From: Stromatinia cepivora
Taxonomy: Eukaryota; Ascomycota; Leotiomycetes; Helotiales; Sclerotiniaceae
Assembly: GCA_014898415.1 (NCBI GenBank)
Contig: RCTD01000013.1
Span: 186,001-250,000 of the forward strand
DNA: 64,000 bases
Direction: 5' to 3'
Below the pieces are notes generated by a model, which searched no databases, was not told where the DNA came from, and saw only the letters and a list, made by a program, of their open reading frames with translations. This document shows positions 1-9,300 of the stretch, in pieces (positions within the stretch are counted from its first letter, which is position 1; every line of letters starts with the position of its first letter). The translations under genes and the position numbers were made by a program.

Positions 1-826
1 GTCAGATGAGTCAGTTGAATCCGGGTATTTGTGAGAAGATGAGTGAGAGGGCGTTGAGAAGATTGTATCCTGAGGAGGTGAAGATGCATGAGTTGGATCC
101 TTATCATCATAGGTATCCTCGTGCTGAGGTATGTTCTTCCCTTTCCAATGTTTTGTTTTCCTTATGTTCCTCAACCTTTTATTAATACTCCTTGGATACA
201 TGGATACTGAAGAAAAAATAGTCATACCATGACCTCGCCGTCCGCATGGAACCGATTATTCTTGAGCTCGAGAGAGAACAAAATGATCTTTTGATTATTG
301 CTCATGAATCTGTCTTAAGGGTTCTTTATGGATATTTAATGGCTTGTGATGCTATGAATATCCCTACGCTTAAGTTCCCTAGAAATGAAATTATCGAGGT
401 ATGTATTGTTTCCTCTTTCCTCAATTCAATCCTATTCTCTCAATCTTCCCTTCGATTTCTCCTCCATTCTCATCCTTCACACTTTCCCTAGTCCGTCATC
501 CAATAATACGCATATACTAACTCTTCCCCTCATAGATAATTCCCGCCTCCTACCAAAACGAAGCGAAACGTATTCATATCGATGGACTCGCCCCAGAAAT
601 CATCCCCGGCTCTCCAGAAGATATTAGAATCCCAGTACCTCCTTCGGCTATTCCTTCAGGTGTTCAAAGTCCGTTCTCGGGTATTGGTACGCCGGCTTTA
701 GGTGGAAGTGGGGTGGCTACACCGGTTGGTGGTGGAGAGAGGGTCCTTCGGGAGAAGAGTAGTAGTATTGGGGGAGAGGGGGGAAAGGGGGTGGGAACGG
801 GAATTAATCCTTTGGCGCAGGATTAG
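1..826 (+). CDS. 6-phosphofructo-2-kinase/fructose-2,6-bisphosphatase, 3' part
   Basis: This is the C-terminal part of the bifunctional enzyme that makes and degrades fructose 2,6-bisphosphate, the cytosolic regulator of glycolysis and gluconeogenesis. Three exons are visible: 1-128 (entering at frame base 3), 222-398 and 536-826. Introns are 129-221 (GTATGT...TAG) and 399-535, the latter with an ATACTAAC branch site close to its 3' end. The joined protein carries the phosphatase-domain hallmarks: the core 'LNPGICEKMSERALRRLYPE'-like segment, 'ESYHDLAVRMEPIILELERE' across the first junction, then 'LLIIAHESVLRVLYGYLM', which holds the conserved His of histidine-phosphatase folds. After the fold come about 65 low-complexity Gly/Ser/Pro residues, a fungal C-terminal tail that is often regulatory. 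The kinase half lies upstream of the window. The family call is firm; I do not assign a paralogue, because fungi carry several and some have only one active half. Confidence 0.93.
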
Positions 827-1498
827 GATGATTGGGTATGGATGGATGAGAAATAGGGCGGATTGGGTTTTATGGAGTTTTGTGACTGTTGAGATGAATG
901 AGGGGTGGATGGGGAAGAGATTAAGAGATGCGAGATGAGAAGAGAAATGCGATCTCGGAAATCAACATGAATATGAATGTGGGAAGAGCTTTCTTACTTG
1001 TTAAGGACCTTACATTGCGTTGTGTTGCACGATGATGGTACTAAAATGGTACACGATCGTAGATATTGAATATAATTAAATACGAATGAAAGAATGGTTG
1101 AACGAGTGCGTAATCGGGTCGTGGAATATATGATATATTGTAATCTTAGAATGAACGGAACGCAATGTCCTAATTATACGATCCCTTGCTCGCTTGCTCT
1201 TATTATAGCCGAGCTCTAATAGTACTAATTGTAGCTAGCTCTGCTTGCTCTCGTAGCCCACAGGACGCATAAATCCCAACACTTGAATCAATACTCGCCG
1301 TTTTGTAATGTGCACCCGTAGAAATAAACTCCGTTTTTGCCTCATACAGAATAGTTCATTTAGCCTGCTATCCCGGTATTTACTATTTCCATCTCTTGCA
1401 TATATCCATAATAGGCGCCAGGAGCTTTTCTACTAGTAAAAATGGTAGACCCAAAAATCGAAATGGTTTCTCGTCATTATTATTTGAAGCGGTAGGCA
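827..1498. other. Intergenic region without a recognised gene
   Basis: This is the 3' flank of the bisphosphatase gene and the 3' flank of the convergent gene that follows. I see no coding frame with protein-like composition. Two short open frames (702-938 and 1396-1581) lie over the 3' end of one gene and beyond the end of the other, and they look fortuitous. Confidence 0.6.
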
Positions 1499-2539
1499 TC
1501 ACGGTCTTAGGGCTTGGCACCGAGGTGGGCTCGCTGGGAGCGAATTTAATGGTATTATTGGCGGAAGTGTGCGCTTGCTAGGAGTGCTTGCGTCGAGTAT
1601 GTTTGATGGAAGTGTGGATTTCTTCGGAGGAATTACGTCAGGTATCCTCCTCGAAAATCCCATATTCTCCCTATACATCTCTTCTTCGAGACTGTTAGCT
1701 AACTTATCGAGTTTAAAGTCTTCTTGGTCGTTATTGCGCTCGAAATAGTCTTGGTCCTCAGACCCCAATCCAAACAGAGCAACTCCGGGACTTTTGGGAG
1801 AAAACTTGAAAAATGAGACCGCCTGCTTGAGCCTATCTCTTTTCCTTTCCAATTTTCCTTCAGTTTCAACTTCAATATAGAACGGTATGCATTCGTGTTG
1901 TAAAACGAATGCAGTATGAAAGTCGTTACTATGCTCTGCACGGCGCTCAAGTCGATTTTCTGTAAGATTCCACAAGAGGGTTCTATATACCCCGTGATAT
2001 TTGGCTGGAGAGCGACGGGATCCTTCAAATAACCAGTTACTTGTTCGGTAGGATTTTTTCGTCCGTCTTAAACCACCGACTCCGCCACCAATTCCTTGAA
2101 CTTCTAAATGAGAGTCTAGCCAAATTTCTTTTGTGATAGTCACTATTTTCATTTCGCTAATAAGCTGTTTTGGCCCAAAGTAATCGGTTACAAATAGATC
2201 ACGGGAATGAATCTCAGGCTTGTCTTTCTTGTCATTGGGACCGGATTCAGCCAAGGTGATGGTGACGGTGGCTTTAGACAATTTGCAATCCCCGACTTGA
2301 CGGAAGCTGAAACTCAAATATACGACACTAGCAGGTGAAATGGTGCCAGTACCTTTATCTGTTAGAGCGCCTAATTTGGATTTGGAAATTCCCAATTGAC
2401 AATCATTGCTGACGTCCGCGGCTTTGAGACATTGCAGCTTCGCATCGTCCAGATTCTGGATGCACTTATAACCACACTTGTAACCGCGCTTGACTGAAAT
2501 TTCAGGAAGTTGTATACGGTCATTATGAACTAGAATCTT
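1499..2539 (-). CDS. Hypothetical fungal protein, 5' end unresolved
   Basis: This open frame on the minus strand runs from an in-frame stop at 2540-2542 to its own stop at 1499. Its composition is convincingly coding. The first residues are Cys/Lys/Gly-rich ('KRGYKCGYKCIQN') and continue through 'KLQCLKAADVSNDCQLGISK' into a beta-rich middle ('VVYLSFSFRQVGDCKLSKAT'), then a Glu/Lys/Arg-rich region and a Pro/Ser tail. No ATG lies in the first 55 codons. Either the start sits in an upstream exon (an AG acceptor exists in 'GATTCTAG' just 5' of the frame) or the gene has lost its start. I do not recognise the family. I see no signal peptide or membrane segment. A neighbouring minus-strand frame at 2540-2761 does not join cleanly to it, so I left that out. 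Confidence 0.5.
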   Translation of the reverse strand, partial: KILVHNDRIQLPEISVKRGYKCGYKCIQNLDDAKLQCLKAADVSNDCQLGISKSKLGALTDKGTGTISPASVVYLSFSFRQVGDCKLSKATVTITLAESGPNDKKDKPEIHSRDLFVTDYFGPKQLISEMKIVTITKEIWLDSHLEVQGIGGGVGGLRRTKKSYRTSNWLFEGSRRSPAKYHGVYRTLLWNLTENRLERRAEHSNDFHTAFVLQHECIPFYIEVETEGKLERKRDRLKQAVSFFKFSPKSPGVALFGLGSEDQDYFERNNDQEDFKLDKLANSLEEEMYRENMGFSRRIPDVIPPKKSTLPSNILDASTPSKRTLPPIIPLNSLPASPPRCQALRP

Positions 2540-3160
2540 TCAAGTGTTGTTCCGGATATAAAAGAGGCCCAAGTAGACGTTACTGCAGAGATACACATTA
2601 ATTGACGTCGTCCGGAAAGCCCTCTGAGATACTTTAGGAAAGCCACGACGCACTCCAGTATAGTAGCTTTTTCTAGTGAGTATGAATGTCTTCAACCTGA
2701 TCTTGCAATATTGGTAATTGATCAGTAAGTAATTAGCCACAAGGTCGTGTGTGTGGCCCAAACTAAATTTTATGACCCTAAACTATCAACTAAATTATGG
2801 ACGACTTTGGCTTATTCAGTTTGAATGTTTTAAATAAAACAAAGCAGGCTTTTCTGATTGACAGAATTGTTTTTTAATTTTTCGCAGACAAAGAGGATGC
2901 CGCAAACAGTAGAGTTGGTTTTCCTTTTGTCTTGATCCACATTCCCGTATCAACGTCGAAATTGCTTACTTTTGTCATTAACCTTACATCAAATTTGCGA
3001 ATACAGAACTGATAAGCCGAAAGGTCCGAGATTCTGGAAAGTAAGACTACTTTGATGGAATCAGCTTTGACACTAGAGTTGGCATGCGTTTGTCATATCA
3101 TTAGATACAGTATTCCAAAGCATACCTACTCCACTGTCGCCAAATAATCAGCTTTCTCCC
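2540..3160. other. Intergenic region between divergent genes
   Basis: This stretch lies between the 5' ends of the minus-strand gene at 1499-2539 and the plus-strand gene at 3161. It may hold a missing first exon of the former and the promoter of the latter. The part from about 2760 to 2900 is AT-rich. I see no further gene. Confidence 0.5.
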
Positions 3161-5208
3161 ATGGACTCAGTACTTATTCGCGATCCTAAAAGCGCTACTG
3201 CTGACCAGCCTTTTACAAGGCCGGAAACATTAGTTCGCGATTCTGGAAGCTCTACGCAATCTCACAGCCCTGAATGGGACCAAAAAGCACCTGTTTCGCC
3301 CCAAGATATTGATGCATCATATCATAAGCAATTAAGAGAAGCAAGGAAAAGGGAAGATCCAGAAGCAGCGCTTTGGTTTTATGATTCTAGATCCGGAGCG
3401 GAAGTAGACGCCCCTCTGAAAGAGGCCAAAAATTGTCCAGGAAGTGCCCAGCTAAAAATTGGCCTTGACTGTTTATACGATGTTGAGATGTGCATGGAAG
3501 AATTTTCGCGCCTTACGAGATTAGGTAAATTTAATGCTGCTCGGGATCTTTACGACTCATACCCATCGGATCTGAAACACCATCCAGAACTTTATCTTGA
3601 CTTGTTTAACACTTTACTAAAACAGGGTGCCTACGAGACTTTGATAGATCTTATGGAAAGCAGGGATCTATCCGAACTGAAGGCGTCTAGCAAGTATGGG
3701 ATCTTTCCTAATCAATATGTGCGGTCCATATCTGAGATAGCACGACGGCATGTTTTCGATTTCTCGGGCAGTATCTTTGAAAGTGCAGGAATTCATACAA
3801 TATTGATCATGTTGAAATCCAACTTGCAACGGCTTGATTCGACACAGGTAAATGCCCTAAATATCCGTATTATCTAAACAAGAATTTACTCATCAATAAC
3901 CAGGTACAATTGCTCTGTAATATGTTTTACCTTGATTCAGAAACAGAACAATACATACAAACACCCAAGAATATCTCAAAGGAACTGAAAACCATGATGA
4001 GTAAATCTTTAGGTTGGCAGCATTTATACAAACACCTCCTGTTAGTAAATAGAATCTGGGATTTGCGGGACCTTTTTCATGCTTTATGTTCAAGATACGG
4101 AGTCGTGGACACTATCAAATTATTTTCTGATCCTTGGGGGCCAGTTGCCAGCGAAGCCATGCTGATAGAAAAATTTATAGAGAGATTTATCGATGCATGG
4201 ACAGAGCATTCCCAAGGCGACGAATCAACAGACTTGGCCATTCTTGATATATTGGTGACAATTGCACTCCAGCTGATTTCACACGGAAGCCATAACGATG
4301 AGCCTGTTAAGAGAGCCATAAATCAAGCCATGGCTTATGCCAATCAATCTGCGATCTCGCTCACCCTGAACAACCCAGAAAATGTTCAAACAAGCCCCTA
4401 TCTGAGGTGGATCCTAGCCAACCAAAGGCTAGCGAGAGAACTACCGACAAATATCCACCAAATTCCAGATTATGACTACCTAAAGGAGTCACGAGGGGTT
4501 CTTATATGGACTTGTAACCTACCAATTTACGTGCCTTTAGATCTAGCTAATCAAACCGATCGCCTGCCTTGGGAAAATCAATCGCGGAGAACACCTGAGA
4601 ATTTGCTGAAACTTGGATTGAACGCCTCCCGCAAAAATGGCGACTATGCTTTAGGAGTTCAATACTTGGAAGAAATTTTCTATACTTCTGATGCGCCACT
4701 AGAAATAGTAAATGAGTTGTCTCGCCTACAAAGAGATGTACAGGGAAATAGAATGGGCTATTTGCGAACATGTTTAACCAAATACCTTTGCGCGACCGAC
4801 ATACCAGCCATGAAAATTCTGTGCGAAGAGTTAAGACAATTTGATGAGGAATCTTTGATGTCAGGCCCAGCTACTCAGACCGTTGATCCGATAACAAGAT
4901 GGTGCCAAAGAGGCATACAAATCGCATTGTCCTTCCATCTGGATCGCAAGCCACAAACACGTTTATACTTGGCAAAGGAAGAGGAAGCGTACGAGGCGCT
5001 ACCCTACGACTTCAAACGCTTATTAGCCGAGCTAGGAAAGAGGGATGGTACTCACAAACTCTATCCTACTGAAGAAGCCCTCCCGAAGAAGTTCGCAGAA
5101 CCTTGCAAGGGGACGGTGTACCGAGATGGTAATTTTATCATCTGCGATTCATCTGGCTACTTTACAAGGCTTTTTGCCGCCCCAGATAATGAAGATTTCA
5201 CTGATTAA
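3161..5208 (+). CDS. Fungal hypothetical protein with TPR-like N-terminal region (663 aa)
   Basis: Two exons, 3161-3847 and 3904-5208, are joined by a 56-nt intron (GTAAAT...CCAG, branch-like 'TATCTAAAC'), giving 663 residues in one frame. The start is the first ATG of the frame. The N-terminus (about 1-60) is Ser/Pro-rich and probably disordered. Residues about 105-185 form amphipathic helices of the kind 'EEFSRLTRLGKFNAARDLYD' followed by 'LYLDLFNTLLKQGAYETLIDL'. This reads like tandem TPR/PPR-type helix pairs and recurs in fungal hypothetical proteins. The C-terminal part is charged and ends without a recognisable domain. There is no signal peptide or transmembrane helix, so an intracellular scaffold role is possible but not demonstrated. 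Both exons have normal coding composition and no in-frame stop. Confidence 0.8.
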
Positions 5209-5807
5209 TTCTATATACTATATTAATAGCGCGGTTATATTGGTTAGTGCATCGAGCTATCGCAAGAAGTACAAAGTACTGCGGAAATAGTCTAGTTTTG
5301 GCGCTAATATTCTTATATTACTTGTTATAAAAATTGAATGCTCGAGAGCAGTTTGTGTATGTGAGCATTAATATCCAATACTAGTTATTTACTGTGATAC
5401 TTTACTTTATACATTAAGTTTTAACTTTAAAACTATATGGTAGATTGAAACAGCATTCTTCAACAGTATCTTGACATTGAAACTTATTCGTTGGCTCAAC
5501 TTTGTATAAAAACGCTAATAATTCAGTGTAATCAAATGAATAAATCCAATACTGCAACTAAGTTTGATGATGAGAGCTGAATAATGAGCTTAAATCAAAC
5601 AACGAAAGACGTTGAGATGGGCATTGTTCATTCTTCCTAATTCATTCTCTCTAATTGGTACCCATCTTAATTTATCTATTCTTCGCTCACAGATGAATCA
5701 GTGTCTAACGTGTCTAATCAAGTGTTAAAGGATGAGTGTTTCTTGAATTGAAGACAGGGGATGATTTATCACTATTGACTGCATACTATTTACATTCTAG
5801 TTACTAG
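5209..5807. other. Intergenic region, AT-leaning
   Basis: This is the 3' flank of the preceding gene, grading into the transposon stack. I see no coding frame and no obvious repeat. Confidence 0.55.
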
Positions 5808-6399
5808 CAAGGTTGGGCATCTGTAAAGGTTTTATAGGATAGTTACCCGGAAATACCTCCAAATACAAAAATACCACAAAATAAATATCATGTAGTCGTC
5901 CCATGTTATCATCCAAAGTTGAAATTATCCTAGTATCAGGCAGTTATATCATGGACTAATCATATAATCGAAGTTTTCAATATTCTTCGACTAATATTAC
6001 GCCTTTATCAAATATGTAACCCCACATACCAAATGCCCTACAGTACCCTAAAACCCGAAGAATTTCACTGGATAACTACCCTACCATATAGAACTCAAAC
6101 AGAATAACTTTTCGATCAGTTTTATCCCAGATTACCCCGGGTATATACTCATGTATATAACTAGCTTCCAAAACATGACTTTTTATTTTATAAATATTTC
6201 ATTGAAATCAATCAATTCAGAATATTTCAATATCTTTAATTCTATAACGAAATTAATATAACTTTTAAAATTGAAGATATTATTTTTATCAATTGATAAT
6301 TCAATTATTTCGAAGAATTTTTTGAATTCGGGATTATATTGATTGAATTGAGAATGGATGATGAAAAGTATAATATTTCGAAATTCATAAGATTAATTT

Positions 6400-6589
6400 T
6401 GTTACGAACCTCAACTATGAAATGAGGGTTAGCCGAAAGCGGGCCGAATTGTACGCTAGTTTGAAGAGTTTTCACTTATATAGAGGGGGAATTCTTCAAT
6501 ATAATTAGAAAAAGTAATGAAAAGTCTTGATTCTAAATCCAAATTTATTGTTATTCGAAATTAATTGATTCTTTGCTGTGATTCTTATA
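6400..6589. repeat. Left LTR (190 bp)
   Basis: It starts 'TGTTACGAACCTCAAC' and ends 'GTGATTCTTATA'. It aligns end to end with 8511-8700; most differences are transitions, and its final TA corresponds to the CA terminus of the other copy. Confidence 0.9.
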
Positions 6590-6724
6590 ATTCTTTTCAT
6601 TTACTTTTGAGAGCAATTTGTCGGTTAATTTTGGGAATAACCTTATTTTTTTGATTCATTCGAATCTTCGAAAAACCTTCGAAATTTACTTCTAAAATAT
6701 ATACGAATTGGGCTTAGAAATAAG

Positions 6725-7015
6725 TCTTCGAAAACCCTTTGGAATATTATCGAAAAACCTTCGAAAACCCTTCGAAAACCCTTCAGAATTCACCTTTCGA
6801 AAATTACCCTCAAAACATATACGAATTTAGTCTCAAAACGAGTTTTCGAAAACCTTTCGGAATATTATCGAAAACCTTCGAAAACCCTTCGAAATTCACC
6901 TTCGAAATTTACCTTCAAAATATATACGAATTTGATTTCAAAACGAATCTTCGAAAACCCTTCGGAATATTGTCGAAAATCTACCAAAAATACTACGAAA
7001 AACCTTCGAATCAAA
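6725..7015. repeat. Tandem repeat inside the LTR element, about 110-120 bp unit
   Basis: Roughly two and a half copies of a unit built from 'TTCGAAAACCCTTCGGAATA', further 'CCTTCGAAA' blocks and 'ATATACGAATTTG'. A partial copy precedes it (about 6665-6725). One frame stays open across the repeats and encodes the repeated peptide 'RKPFGILSKTFENPSK' and 'QNIYEF'. Confidence 0.75.
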
Positions 7016-7836
7016 AAAATCAAGAAAAACAAGAAGAAGGAATTGAAAAGATTTATTCGAAAGATATGAATATAATATATGAATCGAATTTTATTCTATT
7101 TTACGAAATTCGAAAGCGAATTTTTAAATTATACAAATTATTCAAACAAAAGGACGAAAAAACGAAAGTATATGGAAAATCTTCGAAACTCTATCGGAAA
7201 AGTGAAGAATTTGAATATAAAAGTTGTTGGAAAAGTTGAAGATATTGAAGTTGAAAATATTGAAGTTGAAGATATTGAAGTTGAAGATATTGAAATTGAA
7301 ATGATGATAATGAAGCCTTTGGTATTATTTTTGAGGAGTATAATGAGCGGATTTATAATGATGATGATGAAGTTTTTGGTATTATCCTTAAGGAGTACAA
7401 TAATATTATCCTTGAGGAGTACAATGAGTGAATTTATATACAATACTAGCTGTATTTCTGTTTCAAACAGAACTCTGGTGGAATGCTTGAAGCTTTTTCC
7501 TTTTGATAGAATACCAGGCCTTTTCCAAAAGGAGGGGTAAAGCTAGCCTTTGTATAATTCTAGAGGATCACTGATGAAAACTGGTTGCAAACAATTGAAT
7601 CTATGTTGGAAAGCTAACATATTAGTTGAAGACGAAACAGTATTTATTGGAGTCATCATTTTTTGATGTAAATTTAATGATATTAAAGGATATAATATAT
7701 TTATATTTCAGGTTTCAAAAGAAAAAGCAAATTGAAAACCCCCCCCCCTTTTATTATTTACCGAACCTACAGAATCATTGAAATCGACGAGGACGTCGAT
7801 CCAAAAAGGGAGGCATTAATATCCCCTACTTATTGT

Positions 7837-7980
7837 ATCGAAAGCATACCAAATCGAAAGCATACCAAATCGAAAGCATACCGAATCCGAATCGAAAGCA
7901 TACCGAATCGAAAGTATACCTATCGAAATCGTATCGAAATCGTACCGAAATCGTACCAAAATCGAATTGAAAGTGGATCG
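7837..7980. repeat. Short tandem repeat, about 15-bp unit
   Basis: Five or so copies of 'AATCGAAAGCATACC' grading into 'AATCGTACCG' variants, inside the LTR element. A run of ten C residues lies upstream at about 7739-7748. Confidence 0.75.
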
Positions 7981-8198
7981 AAAATGAATATATATACAAG
8001 GGTTTTTAAGTGATATTGAAGAGTTTTCAAAGAAGTGAAAATGCTGAACTTCATAAAATGAAGATATAAACATTATAATTTCATTATTGGAGGAATTATT
8101 ATGGATTTAGTTGTTGTATGGAGTTCTCCATTGGAGTTTCAGCTCGGCCGACTATTATAGAGTTAGGAATGGAGGAATTAGAAGAATTGAAAGGATTT

Positions 8199-8430
8199 CG
8201 ATGGATCTACAATGGTTTCACGAAAAAGCATACAATACAATACAATGGTTTTACGAAAAGGCATACACCATAATATCGATGGATCTACGATGGTTTTACG
8301 AAAAGGCATACAACACAATATCGATGGTTCTACGAAAAGGCATACTATACAATACAATGGTTTTACGAAAAAGTATACAACACAATACAATGGTTTCACG
8401 AAAAGGCATACAATACAATATCGAATGATA
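8199..8430. repeat. Tandem repeat, about 35-bp unit, six copies
   Basis: The unit contains 'ATGGTTTTACGAAAAGGCAT' followed by 'ACAACACAATA', with minor variants. It is the most regular repeat in the interior of the LTR element and lies just upstream of the polypurine region. Confidence 0.8.
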
Positions 8431-8479
8431 TTGATTTTGATTGGATATTTCAATTTAAATGGTTTCATTTTATAGGCTT

Positions 8480-8510
8480 TCGAGGACGAAAGCTTCGGAA
8501 AGAAGGGCTC
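8480..8510 (+). other. Probable polypurine tract region
   Basis: 'CGAGGACGAAAGCTTCGG' followed by 'AAAGAAGGGCTC' directly abuts the right LTR. This is the expected site and composition for priming plus-strand synthesis and resembles the region 5' of Ty3/Gypsy 3' LTRs. It also indicates that the element is read on the plus strand. Confidence 0.6.
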
Positions 8511-8700
8511 TGTTACGAACTTCAACTATGAAATGAGGGTTAACCGAAAGCGGGCCGAATTGTATGCTAGTTTGAAGAGTTTTCACTTATATAAAGGGGG
8601 AATTCTTCAATACAATTAGAAAAAGTAATGAAAAGTCTTGATTCTAAACCCAAACCTATTGTTATTCGAAATTAACCGATTCTTTGCTGTGATTCTCACA
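8511..8700. repeat. Right LTR (190 bp)
   Basis: It starts 'TGTTACGAACTTCAAC' and ends 'GTGATTCTCACA', with intact TG...CA ends, followed by the target-site duplication AATTT at 8701-8705. Confidence 0.92.
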
Positions 8701-8979
8701 AATTTTGAAATTTATAAAGTTGAAAATCTTAATTTCTAATAAGTTTTGAAATTTTTATATTTCAAAAAATTATATCAATAATTATATTTTAGAATTAATT
8801 AAGATTTATATTGAATATAATAAAATTGATTGGTAATCATATTATAAAGAATTCATTTAAATTGAATTTGATTTTATAAAGTTGTCGTCGATTGAATTTT
8901 TAGATTTCAATCATTTAAGAGTTTTAATAAGATACAAAAAATCACGTTTTGAAAGCTAGTTATACATACCCTAGCCGAG

Positions 8980-9300
8980 CAACACAAAGAACTCGCTTAT
9001 TTATTGAGTATTCAAAATTGTTTAAAAAAGCGTAGAGATACATCTAGGTTCAAATATGAGGTAATCAATCGTGTTGTAAGGGTCCTATCATTGGGAATCA
9101 CGCCGTGGGAGCATACGTTAAATTGTTTAAAATCAAAGTGGAATAACGATGAAGAGTTTCCTGAATGTCAGATAAAGAGTTGACCATGGGATAGAGCTCT
9201 TCAATTATACTAAAGAGTTGGGGCCACAATTGCATAAGAGAAAATTAAGTGGAAATGCAGTACTTGACGATTATACTAGTAATATATAATAGAAATTACC
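8980..9300. other. Intergenic region
   Basis: This is the flank between the transposon stack and the 3' end of the minus-strand zinc-finger gene. I see no gene or clear repeat. Confidence 0.5.

Larger units (their letters stand above)
6400..8700. mobile_element. Non-autonomous LTR retrotransposon, 2.3 kb, with intact 5-bp target-site duplication
   Basis: Two direct repeats of 190 bp bound the element (6400-6589 and 8511-8700). The right one begins TG and ends CA; the left has TA in place of CA, which is a transition. The host sequence AATTT occurs immediately before the left LTR (6395-6399) and after the right one (8701-8705). A purine-rich tract precedes the right LTR. The 1.9-kb interior has no protease, reverse transcriptase, RNase H or integrase frame. 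It consists largely of short tandem repeats plus one repetitive open frame (6739-7239). This fits a TRIM/LARD-like element mobilised in trans, probably by a Ty3/Gypsy relative, judging from the 'CGAGGACGAAAG' motif before the 3' LTR. The many C/T and G/A differences between the LTRs suggest RIP after insertion. Confidence 0.9.
6158..8962. mobile_element. AT-rich TIR element (TA target site), about 0.5 kb, split by an LTR element
   Basis: A terminal inverted repeat is visible: 6156-6184 reads 'TATAACTAGCTTCC...' and the reverse complement of 8936-8964 matches it over 29 positions with three differences, all transitions. The flanking TA on each side would fit a Tc1/mariner-type target duplication. 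Without the inserted LTR element (6400-8700 plus the 5-bp duplication) the element is about 0.5 kb, very AT-rich and without coding capacity, as expected for a MITE. A second copy in opposite orientation lies at 12201-12690. Confidence 0.65.
5808..8979. mobile_element. RIP-mutated hAT-like MITE copy, split by nested insertions
   Basis: The left end 'CAAGGTTGGGCA' (5808) matches the terminus CAGGGCTGGGCA of the better copy at 47720-48191 with only transitions (G to A, C to T). Homology continues through 'GGATAGTTACCCGGAAATACC', 'AAATATCATG...GTCGTCC' and 'ATTACCCCGGGTATA' to about 6150, where the sequence is interrupted by the TIR element at 6158. A plausible remnant of the right terminus, 'TACCCTAGCCGAG' (about 8966-8978), lies just after that element. 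The left part is well supported; extending the element to 8979 is inference. No 8-bp target-site duplication is clear. Confidence 0.55.

Noticed and set aside
2540..2761. 73-codon minus-strand frame just 5' of the gene at 1499-2539, as a candidate first exon
   Set aside because: No donor joins it in phase to the downstream frame. It would require reading through the stop at 2540.
7138..7443. Minus-strand 101-codon frame rich in Ile, Ser and Phe
   Set aside because: It is the antisense of simple 'GATATTGAAGTTGAA'-type repeats in the LTR element.
8178..8525. Minus-strand frame with repeated 'FVKPLYCIV'-like peptides
   Set aside because: Arises from the 35-bp tandem repeat; no independent coding evidence.
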